A stretch of DNA of 34,748 bases from Marinobacter sp. (lineage in GTDB: Bacteria; Pseudomonadota; Gammaproteobacteria; Pseudomonadales; Oleiphilaceae). Each line of letters opens with the position of its first letter. Within the stretch, counting starts at the first letter, position 1. The notes under the pieces were generated by a model. The model saw only the letters and a list, made by a program, of their open reading frames with translations, had not been told where the DNA came from and searched no databases. Position numbers and translations under genes: made by a program. Below are positions 8,794-16,677 of this stretch, piece after piece. The stretch covers positions 1 through 34,748 of the forward strand of contig JAJUKC010000023.1 of the NCBI GenBank assembly GCA_029264995.1, in the 5' to 3' direction.

Positions 8794-9720
8794 TTGTACA
8801 CATTCAATAAAATGATAACGCGCCTCTGGCCAGCTCTGGCCCTGGCGGCGTGCTTTCAGGTTCAGCCAGCGGCTGCGTCAGAACCCGAAACGGTTCTCAC
8901 CCGGGACTACATACTCTGGTATCGCAACTACGATACCCCGGCCATTCGCAATCTGGTTGAGCTCGCCCTGCGCAAAACCTCAGAGTACGGTGAGTTTCGG
9001 ATTATCCGAAGTGAAGAAATAAGCCAGGGGCGCGCCCTGAGAGAATTGGCCAACCCTCAGAGCCGGATTCTGGACATAGCCAACGTGGCGACGTCGGAGG
9101 AGCGGGAAACGTTTCTCAACGCCATTCCGGTGCCGGTGGACGGCGGCTTGCTCGGGTTCAGGGTATGCCTGGTGTTGCCGGAACAGCTCAGCCTGTTTGA
9201 AGGGGTGTCCAGCCTGGACGACCTGCGCAAGCGAGACATCCGGATTGGCCAGGGCGCACATTGGCCAGACACCCCGATCCTCGAAGCTAACGGCATCAAC
9301 GTAATCACCCATACCCGCTATGAAATCCTGTTTGGCATGCTGCGCAACAAGCGCTTCGACTGCTACGCCCGCGGCGTGAGCGAGGTGCTGTTCGACTTGC
9401 AGCAAAATAAGGTCGAGGATCTGGTGATTGAGCCGAACATACTGCTGGCCTACGCCATGCCATCCTATCTGTTCGTGGCGCCAGAAGATCACGAAACCGC
9501 GCAACGGCTGCAACTGGGCCTGGAACGAGCCATCAAGGACGGCAGCTTCGCGGTGTATCTGAAAAACTGGTTTGGCAGAGCGGTATCATCACTGGGGCTG
9601 GATCGGCGCTCGGTCATCACCCTGGAGAACCCGTATCTTAGTGAAGAATCCAGATATGTTGGGCGACGGACCCTGGAAAACCTTGAGCGGCGAGTCGAGC
9701 TCCTGAGCGTCGGGGACTAG
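8794..9720 (+). CDS. Periplasmic solute-binding protein family 3 (no linked transporter)
   Basis: A 308-residue exported protein with the architecture of extracellular amino-acid-type binding proteins: a signal peptide (LALAACFQVQPAAAS, mature from about residue 29), then two lobes with GLLGFRVCLVLPEQ, LRKRDIRIGQGAHWPDTPILEANG and MLRNKRFDCYARGVSEV, where the last resembles the hinge segment that counts rounds of binding. The TTG at 8794 is chosen because GGGAAAGGG (8778-8786) sits seven bases upstream; the first ATG at 8812 has no ribosome site. There is no ABC permease or ATPase beside it, so it may act as a sensor or serve a remote transporter. The ligand is unknown. It faces a chemoreceptor gene tail to tail, which is suggestive only. 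Confidence 0.78.
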   Translation: MYTFNKMITRLWPALALAACFQVQPAAASEPETVLTRDYILWYRNYDTPAIRNLVELALRKTSEYGEFRIIRSEEISQGRALRELANPQSRILDIANVATSEERETFLNAIPVPVDGGLLGFRVCLVLPEQLSLFEGVSSLDDLRKRDIRIGQGAHWPDTPILEANGINVITHTRYEILFGMLRNKRFDCYARGVSEVLFDLQQNKVEDLVIEPNILLAYAMPSYLFVAPEDHETAQRLQLGLERAIKDGSFAVYLKNWFGRAVSSLGLDRRSVITLENPYLSEESRYVGRRTLENLERRVELLSVGD

Positions 9721-9744
9721 CGGGCCTTCCCTGGCCAGCACGGA

Positions 9745-11631
9745 TTAAACCCGGAAACGGGTTACCTTGTCGTTCAGCGCAGTACCGATAGTCTCGATGT
9801 GGCCACTGTAAACATCGTTCTCGCTGGCTGCCTTGGCCGCTTCCTGGCCCTGGTCAGCAATGCGGGTGATGGACGCATTCAGCTCTTCAGTTACAGATGT
9901 CTGTTCCTCGGAGGCGGTGGCGATCTGTGAGGTCATCTGACTGATGGCCGTAATCGCCTCCACAATCCGGTTTAGCGACTCCATGGCATCCTGTGCTTTT
10001 TCCATGCTCACATTGGATACCGCCGTAGAGGCTTTCATTACGTCTACCGCATCGTTGGCGCCTTTCTGCAGCCGTTCGATCATGTTGTTGATCTCTTCGG
10101 TGGAAGACTGGGTCCGCTGAGCCAGATTCCGAACCTCATCGGCCACTACCGCAAATCCGCGACCGGCATCCCCCGCCCGCGCCGCTTCAATGGCAGCGTT
10201 CAGTGCCAGCAGGTTGGTCTGCTCGGCAATACCCTGAATGACTTCAAGTACTGTCGTAATAGACGAAACATCCTTGCCAAGGGTGTCGATAACCTCGGCT
10301 GCGGCATTTATTTCACCCACCAGCTTCTGCACCGCATCCCGCGAAGCGGTGACGGTTTCCAGGGAACCCCGGCTTTCCTGGTCCGCATTCTCTGCGGCTT
10401 CTGCGGTTTGCTGGGCATTCTGAGCAATCTCACCAGCCGCCGCCGACATTTCATTGATTGCCGTGGCGATCATGTCGATCTCATGCTGCTGGTTTTCTAC
10501 GCTGGAGCGACTGTCGCTGGAGGTCTGGCGGAGCGACTTCACGTTTTCCTCAAGCTCATCGCTGCCCTCTTTTACCTCTTTAACAACCTGCTGAATGTTG
10601 GCGACGAAGGTATTGAAGCTGGCCGCAAGCTTGCCAAATTCATCGGAAGCCGAGTCATCCAGTCTCTGGGTGAGGTCTGCATCACCAGAAGCAATATCCG
10701 ACATCGCCTTGTTCAGGCGTCGCACAGGTGCCATAAGGGCTCGAATGCCAAAATGGAGAATGACCAACGCAATCAACAACCCGACAATGGCAATCGTTAT
10801 GCCTGTTGCACGAGCGGCAACAACGGGCTCGTTAATCTTGTCCCAGTTCACAACGGAGCCCATGTACCAGTCGACGCTGCGGGCATCGGAGATTGGGAAG
10901 AACGCTACGCTCCAGGTGGTGTCTTCGCGGCTGAACTGTGCCGGCACACCATCCAGTGACGGTGCGAAACCAAGCAGATCATCAACGTTCTCACCGATCA
11001 GTGACTTGTCCGGGTGGAAAAGAATGGTGCCTTCCCGGGTCATCAGGACTGCATAGCCGGAATCGCCCAAGGTAATCGTTGAAAGCAGGTCCTGAATGGC
11101 GTTCAGTGTGATATCCATTCCAGCCACCCCTTGAAAGGTGCCTGAAGAAACCGGAGCAATGGCCGAGAGGATGGTTTCACCGGTCTGGGCATCCTGATAG
11201 GTTTCGGTAAACGATGCCCGGCCCTCGTTGTTGGCTTGCTGGTACCAGGGGCGCTGACGGGGATCAAAACCGGCCGGAAGTGCCTGCTCTGCCTCAACTG
11301 TACGCATCATCATGCGGCCATCAGTCGTACCGACATAGACATCCTTAGCACCGCTGCCACGCGTCATACCATCCAGCAGGTTACGCGCCATGTTATCGGT
11401 TCGAATGTTCCGCAGTGATGACGCCACAGCTTCCGTCATATCCAGCCGCGTATTGAGCCAATCCGCGATGCTCGCCGTACTCTGCTTGACGGCATCATCA
11501 AGCATTGCCGTCACGTAAGTTTCGGTAGTGTTTTGAAGGCGCTGATCCGCTGTAAATGTAAATACAGACATGATCACGACGATAAGAACGCCTACTGCGA
11601 CAAGCAGTTTCTGGCCAAAAGATAGCTGCAC
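9745..11631 (-). CDS. Methyl-accepting chemotaxis protein with dCache sensor
   Basis: A 628-residue chemoreceptor. It has a first membrane helix (about 8-28), a periplasmic double-Cache domain (about 30-275), a second membrane helix (about 275-298), HAMP, and a cytoplasmic coiled coil with the conserved hairpin [19 protein letters not shown] followed by [16 protein letters not shown]. It ends in DKVTRFRV, without an NWETF-type pentapeptide for CheR/CheB tethering. In the distal sensor part, RPWYQQA and GMDI supply the R-x-W-Y and Asp of the amino-acid-binding dCache motif, but the usual preceding Tyr is Phe (FDPRQR). An amino acid or related amine ligand is therefore plausible. The start is GTG at 11631 with AGGAGGAG (11647-11640) eight bases upstream. 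A sigma28-like promoter precedes it. Confidence 0.93.
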   Translation of the reverse strand: MQLSFGQKLLVAVGVLIVVIMSVFTFTADQRLQNTTETYVTAMLDDAVKQSTASIADWLNTRLDMTEAVASSLRNIRTDNMARNLLDGMTRGSGAKDVYVGTTDGRMMMRTVEAEQALPAGFDPRQRPWYQQANNEGRASFTETYQDAQTGETILSAIAPVSSGTFQGVAGMDITLNAIQDLLSTITLGDSGYAVLMTREGTILFHPDKSLIGENVDDLLGFAPSLDGVPAQFSREDTTWSVAFFPISDARSVDWYMGSVVNWDKINEPVVAARATGITIAIVGLLIALVILHFGIRALMAPVRRLNKAMSDIASGDADLTQRLDDSASDEFGKLAASFNTFVANIQQVVKEVKEGSDELEENVKSLRQTSSDSRSSVENQQHEIDMIATAINEMSAAAGEIAQNAQQTAEAAENADQESRGSLETVTASRDAVQKLVGEINAAAEVIDTLGKDVSSITTVLEVIQGIAEQTNLLALNAAIEAARAGDAGRGFAVVADEVRNLAQRTQSSTEEINNMIERLQKGANDAVDVMKASTAVSNVSMEKAQDAMESLNRIVEAITAISQMTSQIATASEEQTSVTEELNASITRIADQGQEAAKAASENDVYSGHIETIGTALNDKVTRFRV

Positions 11632-11699
11632 GATGGGAACTCCTCCTGAAGAAGGTGGGCCATGATAATGATCACGGTTGCTCTGCGCTGTTACTGTTT

Positions 11700-11726
11700 G
11701 TTTCGGCCGAAAGTGAAAAGTCTTTA
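11700..11726 (-). promoter_or_regulatory. Candidate sigma28 (FliA) promoter of the chemoreceptor gene
   Basis: On the minus strand TAAA (11726-11723) and GCCGAAAC (11707-11700) are separated by exactly 15 nt, against the FliA consensus TAAA-N15-GCCGATAA (6 of 8 in the -10). Transcription would start about 60 nt upstream of the GTG. FliA control ties this chemoreceptor to the flagellar late-gene programme. Confidence 0.65.
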
Positions 11727-11838
11727 ATTTCTGCGATGCGGTAAACCGAAAGAACGGCTTATTTGAGGGCGAGAGCTAAAGCAGCCTGTCTGCTAGAATG
11801 CTCGAAACAGCCCCGCACTACTGCCAAAGCTAATTGAT

Positions 11839-11843
11839 GGAGA
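11839..11843 (+). promoter_or_regulatory. Ribosome binding site deciding the GNAT-nitrilase start
   Basis: GGAGA lies eight bases before the ATG at 11852. Two in-frame upstream starts (TTG 11834, ATG 11837) overlap this site or lack one, so initiation at 11852 is preferred. Confidence 0.6.
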
Positions 11844-11851
11844 GTTTGTTA

Positions 11852-13372
11852 ATGGCTCACGAAGAATTGCACCTCAATCTACGTAACCTGACCCTTGACG
11901 ACTACGGCCAGCTCCAGGAGCTGATGGATCGGGTTTACGACGATATTGGTGGCGCGTGGCCAAAAGACACCATCAAGGCGCTGGTAGAACAGTTCCCGGA
12001 TGGCCAGATCTGTATTGAAGACAGCGGCCAGCTGATAGCCGTGGCCCTCACGGTTTGTGTGAAATACGAAAGGTTCAGTAACCCCCATGCTTACGACGAC
12101 CTGATTCTGCGTAACGAAAAGATCTGGCACAACCCGAATGGCGATTCGCTTTACGGCCTGGACGTGTTCATAGACCCGGAATACCGTGGCTATCGACTGG
12201 GCCGCCGTCTGTATGAGGCCAGAAAAGAGCTTTGCCGCTCCATGAACCTGCGAGCCATCCTAGCGGGCGGCCGTATTCCCAATTACTTCAAGTATTCTGA
12301 GCAGTACACCCCGGAAGAATACATTCAGAGAGTGGATCGCAAAGAAATCTACGATCCGATTCTGACATTCCAGCTCTCCAACGATTTTCAGGTTACCCGG
12401 CTGATGCACAAATACCTGCCGGAAGACCAGAAATCCCTGGGCTACGCCACGCTGCTGGAATGGCGAAACATTCTTTACACGCCGCCGTCTCCCGTACTGA
12501 GCGTCAAAAAAACCCAGGTGCGTATGGGTGCCGTGCAGTGGCAGATGCGGGAATTCACCTCGGTGGAAGAAGTGCTCAAGCAGGTTGAGTACTTTGTGGA
12601 TGCACTGTCGGACTACAAAAGTGACTTCGCCCTGTTCCCGGAGTTTTTTAACGCCCCGCTGATGGGCCTGACAGACCAGATGGATCAGACCCGGGCCATT
12701 CGGTTCCTGGCTGGCTTTACCGAACAGTTCCGCAACGAAATGTCGGAAATGGCCGTCAGTTACAACATCAACATTATCACCGGCTCCATGCCGCTGATTG
12801 AAGACGACCGGGTCTACAACGTTTCGTACCTGTGCCATCGGGATGGCCGTGTGGACGAGCAGCGCAAGGTGCACATCACCCCCCACGAACGCCGCGACTG
12901 GGTTATTGAAGGTGGTGATAAGTTCCAGGTCTTCGATACCGACGCCGGCCGTGTCGCCATCATGATCTGCTACGACATTGAGTTCCCGGAGCTGGGCCGT
13001 ATCGCCGCCAGCCAGGATGTGGACATTATCTGCGTCCCCTTCTGGACCGATACCAAGAACGGCTATCTGCGCGTGCGCCATTGTGCCCAGGCCCGGGCCA
13101 TCGAAAACGAATGCTACGTGGTGATCACTGGCAGTGTGGGCAACCTGCCGAAGGTGGAAAACCTCGATGTTCAGTACGCCCAGTCTTCGGTATTCTCTCC
13201 GTCGGATTTCGCCTTCCCCCATGATGCAGTGATGGCAGAAACCACACCGAACACCGAAATGATCATGTTTTCAGACATGGATCTGGAAAAGCTCAAACTG
13301 GTCAGAAACGAAGGCTCTGTCACCAATCTGAAGGATCGACGTGTTGACCTTTACGAGCTGAAAACCCGTTAA
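11852..13372 (+). CDS. GNAT acetyltransferase fused to carbon-nitrogen hydrolase
   Basis: A 506-residue two-domain protein. Residues about 8-190 form a GNAT fold: strand LYGLDVFIDPEYRGYRLGRRLYEAR carries the acetyl-CoA pyrophosphate-binding motif (R-G-Y-R-L-G-R-R). Residues about 225-500 form a nitrilase-superfamily domain with its Glu-Lys-Cys triad visible: Glu in LFPEFFNAP, Lys in QRKVHITPHER and Cys in MICYDIEFPE. Nitrilase-superfamily enzymes cleave amides or nitriles; the fusion suggests coupled amide cleavage and acetyl transfer on one substrate, or an N-terminal CoA-binding regulator. The substrate is unknown. The fusion is an established architecture in proteobacteria. The gene stands alone and ends at a hairpin. 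Confidence 0.88.
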   Translation: MAHEELHLNLRNLTLDDYGQLQELMDRVYDDIGGAWPKDTIKALVEQFPDGQICIEDSGQLIAVALTVCVKYERFSNPHAYDDLILRNEKIWHNPNGDSLYGLDVFIDPEYRGYRLGRRLYEARKELCRSMNLRAILAGGRIPNYFKYSEQYTPEEYIQRVDRKEIYDPILTFQLSNDFQVTRLMHKYLPEDQKSLGYATLLEWRNILYTPPSPVLSVKKTQVRMGAVQWQMREFTSVEEVLKQVEYFVDALSDYKSDFALFPEFFNAPLMGLTDQMDQTRAIRFLAGFTEQFRNEMSEMAVSYNINIITGSMPLIEDDRVYNVSYLCHRDGRVDEQRKVHITPHERRDWVIEGGDKFQVFDTDAGRVAIMICYDIEFPELGRIAASQDVDIICVPFWTDTKNGYLRVRHCAQARAIENECYVVITGSVGNLPKVENLDVQYAQSSVFSPSDFAFPHDAVMAETTPNTEMIMFSDMDLEKLKLVRNEGSVTNLKDRRVDLYELKTR

Positions 13373-13379
13373 CGGGTAG

Positions 13380-13411
13380 ATTTGGCCCCGCACAGGGGGC
13401 CAAATCCCGAT
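13380..13411 (+). terminator. Terminator-like hairpin after the GNAT-nitrilase gene
   Basis: ATTTGGCCCC (13380-13389) pairs perfectly with GGGGCCAAAT (13396-13405) over a 6-nt loop, eight bases after the stop codon. The following CCCGATTATTT is a poor U-tract, so termination may be partial. Confidence 0.55.
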
Positions 13412-13532
13412 TATTTCCATGAACGGGCCACGGTAGATGGCTGACGGCATTGCCAAAAATTTCTGGCCCGTCTATTGTTTAATTAATGTTCAGTATATAT
13501 CTGGCCGATCTCAATAGCAGAGCAAGCGTTCC

Positions 13533-13931
13533 ATGAACGAAGAACTACCGGACCTGGTCGCGCGTTTCCGAATCCGACACGGCATTTTTCGCAAGGAAAC
13601 CGTTGAAGCGCGACTTTATGAACTCGACAGCTACGGCTGCGTGATGAAAACGGACAAATTGTTTGAACCCGGAGACACCGTGGTTCTCGATCTTGTTATG
13701 GATATGCCGTTTGAAGAAATCCGTGCCGAAGGCCTTACTGGCCTGGTCACCGAGAAGAGAAAGCACTGTAGCAATTTCTTCTACTCACTTGATTTTGTTG
13801 AGCTAAGCGCCAGAGATGAGTCGCCTTTGTCCGACAAGCTGCGGCGCATAAGAGAAGTCGTTCTCAAGAAACAGAGTCTGAAATCCCGGCGTGGGTCCAG
13901 TCCCGCTTCCGGTATGCGACAAATGGCCTGA
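13533..13931 (+). CDS. PilZ-like domain protein
   Basis: A 132-residue protein. Residues about 8-95 have the PilZ barrel layout: an N-terminal Arg-rich strand (RFRIRHGIFRKET), a strand-turn LYELDSYGCVMKTD, LFEPGDTVVLDLVMD, a region EEIRAEGLTGLVTEKR and a closing strand FFYSLDFVEL. PilZ domains bind cyclic di-GMP through RxxxR and (D/N)xSxxG. Here the second motif reads E-L-D-S-Y-G and the Arg pair is spaced differently, so c-di-GMP binding is doubtful and it may be a non-canonical PilZ. The C-terminal 30 residues are basic and probably flexible. The ATG at 13533 has only a weak ribosome site (AGCAAG). A motility or surface role is inference from the family. Confidence 0.6.
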   Translation: MNEELPDLVARFRIRHGIFRKETVEARLYELDSYGCVMKTDKLFEPGDTVVLDLVMDMPFEEIRAEGLTGLVTEKRKHCSNFFYSLDFVELSARDESPLSDKLRRIREVVLKKQSLKSRRGSSPASGMRQMA

Positions 13932-13977
13932 TACCCGTTCACTTCACCCGCACTTCCCTTCCGTAAGGAGACACTCC

Positions 13978-14610
13978 ATGGCAAAGAAAGCCAAACCAAG
14001 CGTTGATAAGATCGTCAAGAAAGTAAACAAAGAGTTCGAGAAAACATCCTCCCAGATTGAAGGGCTGATTAACGACGCCCTCAAGCAGTTCGACAATCTG
14101 CAGAACCAGGTTCAGGAACCGGTGCGCAAGCTGCTCAAAGACATGGATGAGCTGCGTGACCGTGAAATGAAGCGCTTCAACGACGAATTTGAGCGCCGCA
14201 TGAACGAGTTCCACGAACTGCAGTCAGCGTTGTTGGAGCGTCTGGGCATCGCTTCCAAGGAAAGTGGCAAGTCCGCTTCCAAGCCCAGCGCGTCAACCAA
14301 GAAGGCCAGTGGCACCAAAAAAGCAGCTCCGGCGAAGAAAACCACCGCTGCCAAGCCCGCCGCCAAGAAAGCGAGCACCGCCAAGCCCAAAACCGCAGCT
14401 CCGAAAAAAGCGGCCAAGCCGGTAGACAAGTCTGATCTTACTCGTGTGAAGGGCATTGGCCCGGCAACCGCGAAGAAAATGAAAGAGGCTGGTATTACCT
14501 CCATTGAGCAGATTGCCAATCCCAGTGATGCTGACAAGCAGAAACTGGAGGCATTCAAGAGTCTGAAAGGATTCAGTGAACTGTCTGCCGAAGCGAAAAA
14601 GGTGCTCTGA
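13978..14610 (+). CDS. Coiled-coil, histone-H1-like and helix-hairpin-helix protein
   Basis: A 210-residue protein in three parts. Residues 1-85 are an amphipathic helix region resembling phasin-type coiled coils (KKVNKEFEKTSSQIEGL, DMDELRDREMKRFNDEFERR). Residues about 86-150 are a Lys/Ala/Pro/Thr tail of histone-H1 or AlgP type, with repeated PAKK, AAPKK and AAKK units. Residues about 152-210 form a helix-hairpin-helix-like domain (DLTRVKGIGPATAKKMKEAG, then SIEQIANPSDADKQKLEAF), the non-sequence-specific DNA-binding type. Together these suggest a nucleoid-associated or DNA-scaffolding protein, or a granule protein that also touches DNA; neither is shown. The ATG at 13978 is chosen for AAGGAG just upstream; a longer frame reads unconvincingly through the preceding gene. 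Confidence 0.8.
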   Translation: MAKKAKPSVDKIVKKVNKEFEKTSSQIEGLINDALKQFDNLQNQVQEPVRKLLKDMDELRDREMKRFNDEFERRMNEFHELQSALLERLGIASKESGKSASKPSASTKKASGTKKAAPAKKTTAAKPAAKKASTAKPKTAAPKKAAKPVDKSDLTRVKGIGPATAKKMKEAGITSIEQIANPSDADKQKLEAFKSLKGFSELSAEAKKVL

Positions 14611-14645
14611 AACCTATCTCGATAGCTAAGCAGCCAAGTAAGAAT

Positions 14646-14674
14646 AAGGGTAGGCCTGGCGCCTACCCTTTTTT
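14646..14674 (+). terminator. Rho-independent terminator shared by the HhH gene and senB
   Basis: GGGTAGGC (14648-14655) and GCCTACCC (14661-14668) form a perfect stem followed by TTTTTT (14669-14674). On the minus strand the same stem is followed by TTATTCTTA, so it may work both ways. The senB stop codon (14665-14663) lies inside the hairpin. Confidence 0.88.
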
Positions 14675-15628
14675 ACATCTGGCCAGAGCCTGTTCCAGGC
14701 TTTCCAGTTCGCGCTCCGGGGTAAACGTAGACGCAAGAGCGGTTACCTTCGCCCGCAATTCCGCAAGAAATTCCACGTCAGTTTCCGCACGCAACATCAG
14801 CCTCGCCAGAGCCTCATCGTCTTTGACCGGGAAATAGCCAGGATAGTCATCGCCCAGCAAACCACGGTTGCCGGGAATGTCCGACGCCAGAATTGGCAAA
14901 CCCGCCCGGCAGGCTTCCGACACCACATTCGCCCCGCCCTCCATAACTGAACTGATCACCATAAGATTGCTTACGGCCATCAGGTGTTCCAGTTTTGGCT
15001 TGTCCAGCTCACCCAGATAATGAAACCGAGGGTTGGACCGGCTCTCTTCCAGTGCCTTTTCTCGCCAGGCCTCATTGTGGGCCTTGCCGGCGCAGGAAAC
15101 CACGACGCGGGAATCCTCCGGCAGGTGGTAGCAGGCCCAGGCTGCACGCAAAGAATCCTTTTCATCACGCAGATGGCCAATCACGCAAACGTGGAATTGG
15201 TCCCGCTCTGCCCGGGCACTGCCAGCGACTGACGGTTTGGGCGCGGATTGGCGCAGGCACAGCAATTTGTCGTGGTAGCGTTCGGGAATATCCTCCGCCA
15301 CCAGGTCATGCAGGCCAATCAACAAATCGGCGGCGTCCATGGAGGCCCGAGTGATGTCTGGAAACTCGTGCTGAAAGCGGTAAATATCGGTGCCAGTCAA
15401 CACCACAATCAAGGGTTTCTCCGGCCACGCCTGCCGGTACTGCTTAACGGCTTCAGCGCTTCGCCAGGCGTGCAGGGCTATCAGGCAGTCTGGTTCCTGG
15501 CCCTCGTATTGCGTGACCACTTCCACCTGATGACCTGCCGATTCCAGAAGATTTTGCCAGCGCAGCGCGGTGGCCCGATTGCCCGCTTTCGAGTCCGGGC
15601 CGGCCGGAGTTACTATGGTCAGTCGCAT
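14663..15628 (-). CDS. senB: SenB-type selenosugar synthase (TIGR04348 glycosyltransferase family)
   Basis: A 321-residue GT-B glycosyltransferase. The N-terminal part has the family pattern IVTPAGPDSKAGNRATALRW (residues 5-24), CLIALHAWRSAEAV and VVLTGTDIYRF; the C-terminal half has GHLRDEKDSLRAAWA (151-165) and the GT4 nucleotide-sugar segment with E230 and E238 (EX7E), closing with GLPILASDIPGNRGLLGDDYPGYF. I recognise this as the family characterised as SenB, which joins selenophosphate-derived selenium to UDP-sugar to make a selenosugar used by SenA for selenoneine. SenA and SenC are not in the window. It is divergent from an ABC importer assigned to selenate, which supports a selenium role. 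The start is the ATG at 15628; the ribosome site (GTGGGTG) is weak. Without the context it would be called only a glycosyltransferase. Confidence 0.82.
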   Translation of the reverse strand: MRLTIVTPAGPDSKAGNRATALRWQNLLESAGHQVEVVTQYEGQEPDCLIALHAWRSAEAVKQYRQAWPEKPLIVVLTGTDIYRFQHEFPDITRASMDAADLLIGLHDLVAEDIPERYHDKLLCLRQSAPKPSVAGSARAERDQFHVCVIGHLRDEKDSLRAAWACYHLPEDSRVVVSCAGKAHNEAWREKALEESRSNPRFHYLGELDKPKLEHLMAVSNLMVISSVMEGGANVVSEACRAGLPILASDIPGNRGLLGDDYPGYFPVKDDEALARLMLRAETDVEFLAELRAKVTALASTFTPERELESLEQALARCKKG

Positions 15629-15798
15629 GACACCCACTTGTTATGATTTTGAAAAATTCTGCATGTGGCATTGCGCCAGGTAAAGCCTTCCCTCGTATAC
15701 CGGTTCAGACTTGATAGAAATCACGGTATCCTGACTGGGTTTTCAAGTACATGGCAACGTTTTTCACCAAACCCCACCTCGCAAAGGAATGATTCATT

Positions 15799-16677
15799 AT
15801 GGCAATCAGCAACCTCAGAAAATGGCTGGCGACGGGCTTGCTCTCCCTGGCAGCCGCAACCACCGTTCAGGCAGACACTTTCGTGTTCACCGCCATTCCG
15901 GATGAAGATGAAACCAAACTGGTCGAGCGCTTTCGTGGCGTGGCTGACTATCTTCAGGAGCAGCTGGATGTTGAGGTTCGTTACATTCCGGTGAAATCCT
16001 ACGCCGCTGCGGTCTCCGCCTTCCGCAATAACCAGGTACAACTGGCGTGGTTTGGTGGTTTGTCTGGCGTTCAGGCCCGCCGACTGGTTCCGGGTTCCGA
16101 AGCTATTGCCCAGGGGGTTGAAGATGAAGCCTTCGAGACCTACTTCATCGCCAACACCAGCACTGGAATCCAGCCGGCCGACAGCCTGGATGAGCTGGAA
16201 GACGAGCTGCGCGGCAAAACCTTTACCTTTGGCTCCAAAGGCTCTACCTCGGGCCGCCTGATGCCGGAATTCTACATTCGGGATGTCTTCAACGAAGCGC
16301 CGGATTCCCTGTTCTCCCGCGTTGGCTTCAGTGGCAACCATACCCGCACTCTGCGCCTGGTCGAGGCCGGAACCTATGAAGTGGGCGCCCTGAACTTCCA
16401 GGTTTGGGAAAAAGAACTGGAAAACGGCAACATCGATACCGACGCCGTTCAGGTAATCTGGAGAACCCCCACCTACCCGGACTACCAGTGGACCATCCGT
16501 GGTGATGTCGACGAGCGTTTCGGCGATGGCTTCAAGCAAAAGATGACCGAAGCCCTGCTGAACCTGGACGATCCCGCCTTGCTGGAGAGCTTCCCCCGCT
16601 CCGGTTTCATTCCGGCTTCCAATGACGACTACGAGCCCATTCGTGCGACAGCGGAAAACATCGGAATTCTCGATTGA
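15799..16677 (+). CDS. Putative selenate/selenium-oxyanion ABC transporter binding protein (PhnD-like)
   Basis: A 292-residue exported protein: signal peptide about 1-25 (WLATGLLSLAAATTVQA, cleavage before DTF), then a PhnD/PtxB-like fold. Diagnostic segments are FTAIPDEDETKLVERFRGV, YIPVKSYAAAVSAFRNNQV, QLAWFGGLSGVQARRLVPGS, GKTFTFGSKGSTSGRLMPE (anion-binding Ser/Thr loop) and WRTPTYPDYQWTIRGDV. This matches, from memory, the clade annotated as a putative selenate ABC transporter binding protein, distinct from true phosphonate-binding PhnD. The ligand is inferred from family and neighbourhood and has not been read from binding residues. AAAGGA lies about ten bases before the ATG. It is the first gene of a three-gene operon; its stop codon overlaps the next start (TGATG). 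Confidence 0.85.
   Translation: MAISNLRKWLATGLLSLAAATTVQADTFVFTAIPDEDETKLVERFRGVADYLQEQLDVEVRYIPVKSYAAAVSAFRNNQVQLAWFGGLSGVQARRLVPGSEAIAQGVEDEAFETYFIANTSTGIQPADSLDELEDELRGKTFTFGSKGSTSGRLMPEFYIRDVFNEAPDSLFSRVGFSGNHTRTLRLVEAGTYEVGALNFQVWEKELENGNIDTDAVQVIWRTPTYPDYQWTIRGDVDERFGDGFKQKMTEALLNLDDPALLESFPRSGFIPASNDDYEPIRATAENIGILD

Noticed and set aside
12260..13222. Long open frame on the minus strand (320 codons) inside the GNAT-nitrilase gene
   Set aside because: It is the antisense shadow of a gene with intact catalytic motifs, has no ribosome site and has a His/Val/Gly-heavy composition typical of antisense translation.
15721..16539. Minus-strand open frame of 272 codons opposite the binding-protein gene
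   Set aside because: It is the antisense shadow of a well-recognised exported protein, with no ribosome site.
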